Source of the DNA: Anadara kagoshimensis
Taxonomy: Eukaryota > Mollusca > Bivalvia > Arcoida > Arcidae
DNA: 64,000 nt
Assembly (NCBI GenBank): GCA_021292105.1
Contig: CM037874.1
Span: 30,520,800 to 30,584,799, forward strand
Direction of reading: 5' to 3'
Shown: positions 12,721-25,600 of the stretch, piece by piece
Layout: every line of letters starts with the position of its first letter
Numbering within the stretch: position 1 is the stretch's first letter
Program-made: the position numbers and the translations under genes
Notes under the pieces: generated by a model
Told to the model about the DNA's origin: nothing
Databases searched by the model: none
Seen by the model: only the letters and a program-made list of their open reading frames with translations

Positions 12721-12907
12721 TCATTTTGAAGGTTTATGAGATTGGAAAATAATCAAATACATGGATTAACTAGAAAACTGTGATTGATAATTGTAGATAT
12801 AATGTGTAGTTTCTGTTGGTACATTTATTCTTTGGTCTTTTCCAAAGCCAATTCATTATACTGTAATATAACACTATTTGGGCCTTATTACTGAGAATGG
12901 GTGTTAA

Positions 12908-13619
12908 TTTCCTGTCATTATTTGTGTGAATAATGATGGTTGTTTGGTGGATGATACGTGGACGAAAATGAAACATCTTAATGTCAATAAATGCTGGGCA
13001 TGCAAATGACGTTTTAGTGTTCAACGGTTTGGTCAATTACTCGTGAAATTAAATAGATGCAATAATCGCACACGGCATTTTACAATAATGTAGCCAATGG
13101 TTTTTTTTAACCAAGTGGATTTTTATTTAAATATAATTTAGTTACAAAACGGTAATAATAATGAGATAGAAATAAACAAAAGCTGTTTGGAAACCCCCAA
13201 TAAATTATGCCCCCCTCCTTCATGGGACAGGTGAGCAAAAATGCCCGTATTACGATAGTTCGTTTCGTTTAAATTCATTCTGGAAAATGACGGAGGAGAA
13301 AAATAAAATGCATTTTTCATTTGATGAAATTAGAGTAAAAACGTAAACAATTCATTAAGAAAAATTCTTTATACAATCTGTATTTTTATATCAACAAAAA
13401 TAATTGTAGTGATTAATATTTTGTCGATTAAAAATTTTTACATAATAAAATAAATATTTAGTCTATATTCTGTGCGGACACTTAACTTTTTGCACAGGAT
13501 AAAACAAAACTTGTATCTATGCTGAAGTGACTGAATTTTTTGGCATGAACCGTTTGAAATTGAGTAAACAGGTTATCTGTAAATTTGACATCATTTAAGA
13601 AACCTGAAAGGTGTCAATA
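12908..13619 (+). promoter_or_regulatory. Probable TRIM37 promoter and 5' UTR region
   Basis: This is the unique AT-rich stretch between the TTAA element and the TRIM37 start codon. No convincing TATA box or transcription start was identified. An in-frame TGA at 13605-13607, five codons before the ATG, supports 13620 as the start of translation. An upstream non-coding exon cannot be excluded. Confidence 0.35.
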
Positions 13620-13673
13620 ATGGCAACAGGAGGAAGCAGGAAGGAAAAGAGGATCGAGGAACACTCTGTTGAA
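13620..13673 (+). CDS. TRIM37: TRIM37 coding exon 1
   Basis: Residues 1-18, [18 protein letters not shown], ending on a complete codon before donor GTGAGA. The tail EEHSVE joins SLAEVFRC of exon 2 and matches the vertebrate start (SVESIAEVFRC). The N-terminus is longer and more basic than the vertebrate one. Confidence 0.88.
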
Positions 13674-16600
13674 GTGAGATATTTTTCAGAAAAATTATGT
13701 CCATCTCATTTCATACATCAGTACAAAGCATAAACCTATCATCATATGTTGTAAGAAGTATCTAAATTGACACAATTTACTAACATAATTTTCAGATGAA
13801 AGAAGAGCATCAGCAGCAGTTTTCGGTCTGGCAAGATCCTTGCAGGAACATGGGTCCATGATTTGTGTCCCCAGAAAACCCTACTTGTACACCTCGGTGT
13901 GTTTTGTGAAGTTTTTTGCATGACAACAATTTCCCATTCTCACGTGTAACATAAAAGAGAAAAAACATATGCAGGGTTGGACCAGGGATCAAACCTAGAC
14001 CTCCTGCACTGTATGCAAGTGCTCTACCACTGAGCTACCCAGATTGCTACATTCCTCCCTTCCTTTTTTTTTTTTTTTTTTATTCAACTACCTTGAATCG
14101 AAACTCCAAGGTTCCACCCTGGGACCTATCTGTTGGTCGGCCACTTACCAGGGTCGGACGAGCCCCCCAAATGTAACAGGAAAGAGAAAAACATGCAGGG
14201 TCTGCCCAGGAATTGAACCCAAAACCTCCTGCACCATAGTTGCTCTATCACTGAGCTACTGAGACCGCTACAAATGCATTTACTTATAATGAGCAATATG
14301 GATATTTAGAAAAAATTTGAGTGACTTATTAACCAGACCTTAACATTTAATGAGTTCATATGTTTTAAATCTTAAGAAAGTTTTATAGCAATTTATATGC
14401 TGGCTCTCTCAAACTTAAAACCACTATACAGTAGCTAAGTTGGTTGAGTGCTTACTTCATTTTTGGGATTGAGCCCCCACCATGTCAGACAAAGACTTAA
14501 TAATAGGTAGTGACTGATCTATTGTCACTCAGCATTTAAAATGGGGTTCAACAGAAGAGATCTTAAAAATTGATGCCCTTTGTCACGGAAGGCGTGGCAT
14601 GGAAAAGAACCTTCCCTGCACATCGCACTGTGTGCACTGTAAAGATGAAAATTTCTGTAACTTCACTTACAGCTGGTGACATCTCGGTATAAGTGACTTG
14701 AATGTAGAACCCTATTAAATCGATCTACAACTTAAAAATCATAATTACAATTGAAACCTGGGACCTTTCCAATATTAAAGGGACACTACACTACCCACTG
14801 AACTACCTGGCCACCTAACAGTATCTATCCTGATCCGCCACATTCTTCTTTCCCTTTTTTCATTTCTACTCTCTGGAATGGAAACCACCATTAAGATCTA
14901 ATACATATATTTGATGGACCTGTGAAAAACTTACTCATAATGACGTAACTGTTGGTTGGCCACTTACCAGGGCTGGACGAGTGGCAAGATGTAACAGTGA
15001 ACAATAACAAACAAAAATTTAATGGATTTTTTGTGAAAATTTTATGAATTTTATTGTCACAAACACAGTAGCACAGACAGTAACATGTAAAACCACATTG
15101 CACTCAATTGTCAACATTTGAAAAAAATCGCCTCGGCCGGGAAAACCTTTTGGTACATGGAACCTTCCTTGGCTCCATTCCTTAGATGTTTGTATAAACA
15201 ATATAGAATTTAAAAGACATTGATTGATTTTTGTCATTATTGTAAAATGTATCTTTTATTTTAGAGCCTAGCAGAAGTGTTCCGATGTTTTATTTGTATG
15301 GAAAAATTGGTGGAAGCCAGACTTTGTCCCCATTGTTCCAAACTTTGTTGTTTTACCTGTATAAAAGTGAGTGAAAAATCTGTCATAAATCTAAATTGAG
15401 ATTTATGTTATGTTTGAAAAGAATCTTTTAATTATACACTAATATTACAGGTAATGTTTTTATGATCAATTTGGTATTCATCTTGGCAACAACTTTTTCA
15501 GTGATGGTAGCATTTTGTTTCTGGATAGCCATTAGCCAAGTTAGTGACTATCAAAGTTTTGGTTTTTACGGTTGTAATCCTGTAGCAAATTCACAGACTA
15601 TATTGGACTGTAAACACATTGATAATCTGTCAGTGAAAACCATCTTATATTTTAAATTTGTATTGAAACTAGTCTACATGTATTGGCAAGACCTCAAGTC
15701 TTTATGATATGCCATTAAAACAAAAATATACATGTAATTTCAAAAGCTCTAAGACCATTTGCACTTTCTGTATGATTCTGTGAATGTTTATTAGGTACTA
15801 TTATATTATTAAGCCAATATCTGTGAGTTTTATTGACCAATTTGAAACTTTAAAATTCTTAAATGTTAACATTTAAATGAGGAAATACTATGTACCAGTG
15901 TATTTCAAAACCAAAATGAAATGTTAAATACATGTATTAGCAATACTGTGTCCTCTACTTTGCAGCGTTGGCTAACAGAACAAAGGTCACAGTGTCCACA
16001 TTGCAGGTTTGTAAATATTTCTTAATTATCTCCCTCTTTCACCCTAGCTGGAGAAAAAAATCTTTATATATAAAAACAGAGTACAAGAAATTAATAAATT
16101 TGAGAATGTTAAGAAAAATTTAAGTTTGGTGAATCTGATATTATATTGACAAATACTTAAACCACTGAGGTAGCTCAGCTGATAGAATGCTTGCTAAGTA
16201 AGTGGGAGGTTGTGGGTTTGAACCCCGACCACGTCTGACCCAAGACTTGAAAGTGGATGTTGACTGTTATTTTGCCAAGCACTCAACATTACAAAATGAA
16301 AGTCACTGTTCTTTCAGATGGAAACTTAAAGTAAACAATGTCCCTTGTATGGTAGGTGTTGCAGGATAAATGCCATAAGAGCAAAGCACAGGCAAAATTT
16401 TGCACCCTCTCGTAGCTGGCGATGTTTTAATATAAATGAAGTATTCTTGACTGGGACGGTAAACACCATTACTCTCAACTTTTACAAATACACATGTACT
16501 TAACACTTATACATGACATAGGTGTTATCTGTAAGTGGTACGATAGCTTCACATTCCAAAGCCGTGGATAGTAACAATGATGATGATGTAGCTTTAAACA

Positions 16601-19600
16601 ATGACATTTCTTGTGATATAAAATATAAGATCATTAGGTATTACAAGTTTTATTTATTTATTTCAGGGCTTCTTTACACTTACATGAACTTGTGAATTGT
16701 CGCTGGGCAGAAGAGGTCACTCAACAACTAGATACTCTCAAAGAATGTGCTCCTCAACCCAAATCAGATGATGGAGAGAAGGATGTGTAAGGGTCTTATA
16801 TTCTTGTCGTACTGGTCTGTTTATATTGCTTGGACTAGTAAGCTTTCTCTTTAGCAGCCATAGGTGACATCTCTTCAAATTATTCAAAAGTGTTTTTAGC
16901 ATACAGGGCCTCTTTTTTTAGCCTTCATCTGCAGTGATCATTTGAGGATTTTTCATAGTGGGCCATTTTCAAAAATGTTTTCACTAAATCACCATTACAT
17001 TAATGTTTTTGCATTTATGATAGTGCTCATCATTGATGAAAACCTTAGATGTCTGAAAGTAGTGAAAATGAAAGTTTAGTAAGTAAACATTTGACGGTCT
17101 GTCTAGATCTGATAAAAAAGTCAGCTTATTAGTCCCCTACCGGCGAAAGCCGAAGGGGACTTTAGGTTTGCGCGCTGTCTGTCCGTCCGTCCGTCCGCCC
17201 GTCCGTCTGTCACGCTCCAGTTTTCCACACTTATTTTCTAAAATCTTTTAGATAATGAACTGATTTTTGGTATGTGAGTCTACCATGATGAGTTACAGAT
17301 CAAGTGTATGTTTCGTTTCCATCTCCTAATTTTTACCGGAGTTATGGCCCTTTGATCTTTGAAAATTCACAAAAATTTTAGTTTTCCGCACTTTTTTCTA
17401 CACGCTTGCAGAAATGGAACTAATGTTTGGTATGTGACTCTACCATGATGAGTTACAGATCAAGTTTATGTTTCGTTTCCATCTGCTAATTTTTACGGGA
17501 GTTATGGCCCTTTGAGCTTTGAAAATTCACTGAAATTTCAGTTTTCCACTCTTTTTTTCTAGACGCTTGCAGTTAATGAATTGTTTTTTGGTATGCAGGT
17601 CAACCATGATGAGTTACAGATCAAGTTTACGTTTCGTTTCACTCTACTAGTTTTTATGGGAGTTATGGCCCTTTGAACTTTGAAAATTCAATGAAATTTC
17701 AGTTTTTTGCACTTTTTTCTACATGCTTGCAGATAATGAATTTTTGAGAACTCCATTGCTGGTTTTTGATTTTACTATGATCAAGTTTTGCTTTACATCT
17801 TGAACAACACGTATAATTTATAACTATAAATCTTTGTACCATATAATAAGGTACATTTTACCTAAAACTTAAGGATTAGTGAAATATGCGACTGGTAGGG
17901 GACTATGTATTGTTTTGCAATACTCTCAGTATGCTTGTTTTGGATATTTTTCACTTGGAAATGTAACTACTTTTTTCATATAAGCTGTTGGCTTGTAAAA
18001 AGTACTACATTTATGTATGAGTGACTTACTTACTTTACTTAGTCCTCTTCGTGCTGGGAGCACATAAGGCCTTGACCGAGGACTTCCATCTCTGTCTGTC
18101 TGCTGACATTTTCTGTATTGTGCCCCACGTCCATCCTTGTTCTTTCATCTCCTTTTCGACTGATCTTCTCCAAGTCTTCTTCGGTCGTCCACTGCTTCTT
18201 TTACCTGGTGGTGTCCATCTAATTGCAACTCTTGTATGTATTAGTAAAACAAACCCAAATTTTGCATGGGACAAGTGAAAACATAAAATGGTACCGGTAA
18301 TCTTTAATCCTGCATCAGTTCACAATTGGTTTTCTATGGTTTTTCTTTTTTATCCATTTTGAATGCAATACTTTGTTTTGATTCCCCTAAACTTTGATAA
18401 AAAATTCAGTGAAAAATTAAAACATTTGTGCTTGTTTAGTAGAAATTTGTGAAAAAGAAGAATATGGCGGGATGTAATAAATAAATAGGTGGCCAGGTAG
18501 CTCAGTGGGTAGAGTGTCCTAATGGTATGGGAAGGTCCTGGGTTCGGTTCCCGGTTTGGTGACTACATTTTTTCCCTTTCCTGTTATATAATTTTCCTTA
18601 TTGTTTATAGATGTGAAGAACACCAGGAAAAATTAACTGTGTATTGTTGGACATGTAAACAGTGTATATGTCATCAATGTGCCCTCTGGGGTGGAACAGT
18701 AAGTATAGCTTCAGTATGTCAATTATGTATATTGGATATAATGAAGATTCCATCTTTAAATAACAAAATTAACCACAAACACTTTTTAAAATCAAAATGT
18801 TAGGTAATAACTAACTAAAATTAGATTTACATGTATATGGTTTTCTTATTTGTATTTAAATTGAAATTTCAATTAACTTGAAAAAAGGAGTACAGGATGT
18901 TACTTTTTTGGCATTAGCTTTGATCAAATTTTTCATATTTTCATATCATGTTAGAGACAGTGGGACACAGAATTGTGTGTAATATATGTACTTGTATAAG
19001 TATAAATTATAGTAAAATCCCTATTGTTCTATCAGATTTTAGCCTGTTAATTGTGAAAAACCTAAACAATATGTTTTTAATACTGTGAAAATAATTGAGA
19101 TGGCAAAAGTAGCAACTGGCTAGTTGTATTTTGATCCTGTTATCACTATTAAATGTAAAGAGTGGCATGGGGCTATAAATTATATTGTTTCCCCATCAAG
19201 GATTTTTTATTGATTTATATGTATAGCTATTTTATTAACCTGTGTTTGTATTCTAACAAGTATCTGTTTAAAATTTTGACAGCATTCAGGTCACACTTTT
19301 AAGCCATTAGATGGTGTTTATGAAGAACATGTTAAGAAGATAACAGAAGAATTAAACCAGTTAAAGAGAAGACATGTAGAATTAATAAGCCTTGTACAAG
19401 ATGTGGTTAGTATTAACTTGTATATATTCTATATCACTTTATTGTCAGGAGTTTAAAGTTTTTAATTACTAGTAGGTTTTATTCTTGAGTATCGTTACTT
19501 GAGGTGTTAAGTGAGTGAATCATGAATTTGTCATTGTCACACTTTTTGTCAGTTGTCAGAATTTTTGTTATGAATCACTTGGTTTTGTTTAACTATAAGT

Positions 19601-22600
19601 GGAACATTGTTATATAAGACAAAACTGTAGTTTTACAATCACCAATGTTCAAAGATATTCAGGGGTCACACTGACTTCAATCTTTTTTTCTCCAAAACTT
19701 TCGCCAGAACTGTTTTTTTTTTTTTGCCAAATATAATTTTTATGGGCCAAAGATATTTTCTGATATAATTGTAATTTCTGGCAAAAATTTAAGAGAAAAA
19801 ATTGTCTAATAAAATGCGTGTCTGATGACATGAAAAATAACAACAGTTTTGTTCTTGTTTTATTCGTAAAATAAAGCACTAATTATATAAGTACTCTCAT
19901 ACACAAAAATTTATTCCAGACACTACAAAGGCGTATTAAACCCAAACGATGACAACTTTGGAGCTTTAGCCAAATTTTCCAAGTCGTCAGTTGGTTTACG
20001 TTTAACCATAATGGCACAGTGGCGATGTTGCCAATAATCTGATTTCTTTGACTTCGCATGTTGATTTATAAGTGAATTGATCAGTTAATCAAAGATGGGG
20101 CACACGCTTCGTAATTATCGAAAAGTACTCAACTGTTTTTACTAGTGACCAAAGATCTACCGCCGATAATTATACGTTCTAAATAACTGGTGTTTATCCG
20201 TAAATGCGCTTGGAACACTACATGGACGCCGGTCGCGGCTTGGTAATCACTCGCTGACAACGTTAATTAATCTCGTGAAAGGATTAATCCACCTGTAATT
20301 AACACCTTCACACGTGGACTTTTGTTTATTCAACATCATGAACATGGCTTCGATGACCCAATTAAACACTCATTCGGAACTCAGTAGATTAATCGTTTGA
20401 TATACACATAGACGGAGACGGAAACCTGTTGCTTTAATGACTCTCTGCTCATGTCTGCGATGCGCAATGAACCTGTTTATGTATACATTTTATTTTGCCA
20501 TCACTTTCGCCGATGTTAAGTTTTTATCGCCAAATTTATTTATTTTTCTCATTTTGCGAAAAAAGCGAACGGCAGTGTGAACCCTGGATATTTAAAAAAA
20601 AAAAACGGTAAACCTTGTTATAATGCCCCTTGATAAATTTGACATCTTTTTTATCGTCACAGTATATTGAAGTCCTAAAACAATTTCTTCTATTTTTATT
20701 TCTTTGTAAATCTGTAAATTTATCACCAAACCCTTTATTATGCCAGTGTTTAAAAAACAAGCAGGCCTTGATATTATGCTCCTTGATAAATGTGACACCT
20801 TGCTTATCACCACAGTATTTTGAAGTCCCCAAACCATTTCTGCTGTCTTTTTTCTTATATACTTAATAAATCTCCCTCTTTGTATCATCAAATCCCATAA
20901 TTATGCCAATATTTAACTAAAAAATGTTGGCAGTGAATCAAGGGTTTACTCTAATATAAAGTGTTTAATTTGTGTTTTTACCTTACATGAGTGTAGCACA
21001 AAATGTAAATCTTGCTAAATCATTCTTTTAAAACCAGGTTTTGGGGGTTCAGTACTTTCAGTACTTTGATTTATTTACAGGAACGTAACATTGATGGAGT
21101 CAAGACAGCTAAAGATGAAAGAGTAAGAGAAATAAGAAATGCTGTAGAATTAATGATAGCCAGACTGGAGTCACAGCTAAAATCAAAATTACTCACATTA
21201 ATGGGTAAGACTAAGAATATCAGTTTTCATCTGTCATGATGATCTCGTGTGCCGATCCTAACATTTGTTCTTAAAGAAACTAAATTTACATATTTTTTAT
21301 GCTAATGTGTAAGAAGAAATATAGTCGAGGATAAAAATATTTCTGATTTTATGGTGACTTGTACCATGAATATATATTCTCAGCGAAGATTTTTTATTTC
21401 CCTTACATGTAGTACACTTTTTCTGCAATAGGGAGCGTGAAAATTGCTTGCTGCAAAATACTTTAGAAGATAAAAACACTGAAAGTTTCTTTCGCTAATG
21501 TTTCTTCTTATACAGTATTTGTTGATCAGTCATTTATGTCATATACATGTATCTACTTTTTATTGTAAAACATCTTTCTATGAATGTTTATGGAAAGTTA
21601 AAATGTAGGGCCAGAATTAATGACAAAATTGTGTCTACAGGTTAGTTACTTTTGTATACAGCTCTAATCATCCCATGAAAATTGTCCTAAAGCTGCAACT
21701 GTCTGTTATAAACTCAATTACACATTTTTTTTAAGCTTAGAGAGCACAGAATTGTATCAACTATTACTTGAACCAATACAGTACACCAATAAAGGAACGA
21801 AATTAATTTTTCTTTGTGTTATGGAAGTATGAAAGAATTGGACGTTTTGCACACTGAATAATTCGCAAATATTATTCTATGTGTGCAAATTGTCAAATTC
21901 TTTTATACTTCTATAAGAAAATGAAAAATTAATTTCCTTTCTTCTAATTCAAATTTTTGGAAGTTTTTCTACAACAAATCAACAATTTAAATGACAATTT
22001 AGGCGTAGCAAGTAAAATATAGCAATGCTATGGTGTAGGAATGCAAATGCCTCTGTACGTCATTCATAATGAGATAATATCACTGAGAGCCAATTCATTC
22101 ATGAAAACGTAATAGAAAAATCTACTAATCAAAATGCTTTTAACAAATGAGAATTGAATTATGTGCATGTACACTTACAGTAAAAACTGCCTTAGCGGCC
22201 ACCTGGAATTAACGGTCACCTGCCAATAGCGGCCAGGTTGCATCCCGCCCAATGAATTTTACTATATATTTCACCTGAAATAAACGGTCACCTATGTAAC
22301 GCGGTCAGCGGCCACTAATTTTGTGACCAGCAGCAAGGAAGAGCCTGGATTAGACGGCCATTTTGCATGATATGGTTAATATATACCGTAATCCTCGCAT
22401 ATATGACGTTGTTTTTTCCTATTTTTTGATATGGGGGTCGTCTTATAGGACATAACTGAAATTCTTGCATGTGATCGCCAATGCCGCCATATTGCATTTT
22501 ATAACGGTTAATATATTTTACAGATCACAAACCGAAAAGAAACCTAAATTAAATTATTGTAATTTTGTATTTTTGTTGATTGTTTAATAAAATTGAGTTT

Positions 22601-25600
22601 TAATAAATAAATAAAAAAAGAAAACAAAAATAAACGGTAAGTACAGATATCAAAGAGGTGGTAAAACATTTTATTCTTTTCGTCTTTTCTTTTTACAACA
22701 ATCTAGAAAATACATGTACCCAAATTTGTCTGCTTTACATGTAAAGGGCTATTAGTGTCTGGTTGTAAGGAACCCTGATTTCAACAGCTGATTGAGTAAA
22801 CAAAAAAAAATAGATCTATGCTTTTATTTAACTTAGAATGATAACGGAGTACCTGATACGTCTTCTACAAATAGGAAAGGTCTATAGGGTTTTTGAGGAT
22901 AAGTAGCTCTTCCGTTTGTTTTTTTTACGTTTTTGATTCAGTCCTATCCATACATAAATCATTATGGTAAGAAGCGATTATCAGACAAAAAAATTCGGAC
23001 GTTTTTCTTCATATATATTTTTTGTATGTATATAATAAAAAACAAACATACTAATCCATGTCCGAATCACAATCCAGAAGCAAAGTAAAATCTTTGGAAC
23101 TGACAAGTTAGGTTAGACACGTGAACTTCCACCAGGGAAGCGGGGCCGGGTGCTTTGGAAGGGTAAGCACCTACTGTTTAGCTAGCTACTCCCACCACGT
23201 GTGTAATCAAAATTGTGCGAAAGGAACAACGAACTTTGAGACGTCAAATATATCCAGGGCAATCCTGGACACAGAGACATCAAACTTATCAACAATACTG
23301 TGATGATATGAAATATATATAATATAGATAAATGATGTATAAAACTAAATAAATTCGTTCGTTTTTCTTCATATATCACTTCTGGAAAACAACCTGGTTT
23401 TAAAGACCACCTGTCTTAAGCGGCCACTTTTGTCCCGTCCCATCAGTGGCCGCTTAAAACAGGTTTTACTGTACTTGTAATGTGATTGAAATCTTAAGAG
23501 ATAAGTACCGGTACCTTTAGGGTGAAATGGTGGTAAAGTTAGAAGTTTGAATTGTTTTTACAATTTTATCTTTGGTTACAGGTCAAAGAGGGCAGCTGAC
23601 AAATGAAACTGAAGTATTGGAATCATTAATTAAGAAAGTAAATCAACGTTTAATGAACAGTGGTAAAAGTGAACTAATTAAACAGAGTGCTGAATTGATA
23701 CAGATATTTAACCAAGTATTGCTGAGGAAGCCCATGACATCATTTGTTACTGCTCCAGTCCCTGCTGATTTTACAAGGTATATATATGAGCCATTCTCTG
23801 AGAAAACTAAGTTTAATGATAAAAAATTTGTTTTTCAGTTTTTAATATTTCATTGATATTTTAAACATTGCAAGTTTAAAGGTACAAAAACTATAAATGT
23901 ATGTCACTTAGTTCTAAAGTTTTATAATTTTAAAATCTAGTATTACCAACGTGTTATTTAATGTCATCATGGTAATAACATCAATAACATTACACACTCA
24001 AGATAGCGATGTCACATTCTGTTTAACACATCCTAATCTGTTGGGGATGTCATGTTCTTGTAAGCTGGTCTTACATGTCTCTCTTGTGTATATCAATACA
24101 ACTGTACATGTGATGCCCTTGAAGGTCGACAGGAGTTAAAACTTCCAGAGCTTGTCTGTTGTTTCCTGTCCTAATGTAACTGATGCCTAGCTTCTATGGT
24201 GCATCACAATTTCTCTTCGGTGTTACAAATCCTGGTTTGTTGGCAGAAAATCTATAGAACTGATACTGCATTTTAGCTTTGTCTGAAGTAGGGTAAACAA
24301 AGAATAGTGACCTGTTTCTAAAACATGATTGTAGACTTAAGTCTGACTTTTGACCTTGTTTACATGAACACCTGCTTATTAGGTTTGATTAACACATTTT
24401 GTTGTAACATTATACTTGTCATGTCTTTTAGTGAGATAGTACCACAGTATGATACTAGTACATTTATGATGAAGAACTTTAGTGTATTACAACAGAGAGC
24501 TGATCCAGTCTACAGTCAACCATTAAACGTGTCAGGATTTGGTTGGAGACTTAAAGTATACCCAGTAAGTTGAACTATAGACACCCTTCCCTAGGATGTA
24601 CCCAGAAAATAATCATATCTAAGGTCCTACATGTACATACATGTACAGTTGGTTTGTATGTCCCATTGCATACCAAGAAAGTGGTTAGTTTGGTGAAATA
24701 TTCATATGTTGAAGAAAATCAATTATTGCCTAATCCTCTCTATCAATAAAGCTATTGAGGCGGTGTTTAGTTTTTCATTTTCCAACATTTGAAAAATCAT
24801 TGGGTGGACTTGTAACCTCTAAGTGACACCATAAATTCACCAACATGTAACTTGAGGTAAAACTTCTATGGATGAGATTTGTTTACTTTTTCGAACATTT
24901 CGATTTAATGTTATCTAGTGAAGTTTTCACATCAACAATTATCAATTTATTTTTCTGATAATAACAAAATAATAACTTGTACATATGTTTCTGTATATTT
25001 TTACTTTTCATTCTGCTATTTTGAGTTTTTGTCAATCCAGACAGCTAGTAACATGTTATATTAGCAAATTTGAATGATGCTGAGAATTCTGACATATACA
25101 TGGACGAAATACAGTTCAGTTCCATATACGACCAAAATACAAAATGCATTCCATGTTTAATTCCAGAACTTTTAGTTAAGCTGTTCTGATATTGTAACAG
25201 TAACATGCTGTCTTCAGCAAATTTGAATAATGCTTAGAATTCTGACATACATTGTTATATAAACATAATTCATTTCCATATATGGACAAAATGTTTTTCA
25301 TGTCCAATTTTTGTACTCTTAGCTGTTGTGATGTTTTTACCATTATATATTTGCCAAAAGCTATAGCATGTTTTACATGGGTTTTTTTTCAGTGTTCTTG
25401 ATATTTGTATGTTTTGTATTACAGGATGGTAATGGTGTTGTTAGAGGCAATTATTTATCAGTATTTTTAGAATTATCTGCAGGATTGCCAGAAACTTCAA
25501 AGTAAGTGTTCTGGCCCAAGTTAATCAATCATTTCTTAACTAAGACTATCCTTAACATAAAGTCAGCAATGTTTAGCAATTTTGACAATTTTTAGCTAGA

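Larger units (their letters stand above)
7428..12903. mobile_element. TTAA-flanked transposon remnant (piggyBac-like ends), 5.48 kb
   Basis: TTAA at 7424-7427 is followed by a 26-bp terminal repeat starting CACCCATTCTCAGTAATAAG (7428-7453). Its exact complement ends at 12903 and is followed by TTAA (12904-12907). A TTAA duplication with inverted ends is the hallmark of piggyBac-type insertion; other TTAA-specific groups such as Kolobok exist. No transposase is seen: the longest frames are under 90 residues, without a DDE-like or Cys-rich pattern. It is therefore a decayed or non-autonomous element, or one carrying captured sequence. It fills about half of the interval between the GTPase-like exon and TRIM37. 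Confidence 0.7.
13674..15264 (+). other. Intron 1, SINE-rich
   Basis: It contains two antisense tRNA-headed repeats (about 13925-14040 and 14168-14275), a sense SINE (about 14421-14727), another antisense tRNA-like piece (about 14748-14822) and a 20-T run near 14067. 'ggccacttaccagggtcgga' near 14140 recurs near 14957. No exon was found within it. Confidence 0.7.

Noticed and set aside
18021-18278. 85-residue + strand frame
   Set aside because: It is the shadow of the antisense LINE reverse transcriptase fragment, whose - frame carries the recognisable protein pattern.
18489-18575. Possible tRNA gene
   Set aside because: A and B box sequences are present, but the acceptor stem does not pair and similar heads recur at 13925-14280. 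These are SINE heads.
20536-20891. Pair of about 99-residue - strand frames
   Set aside because: They cross the right end of the hAT-like element and a degenerate duplicated MITE. The apparent internal similarity is the DNA duplication.
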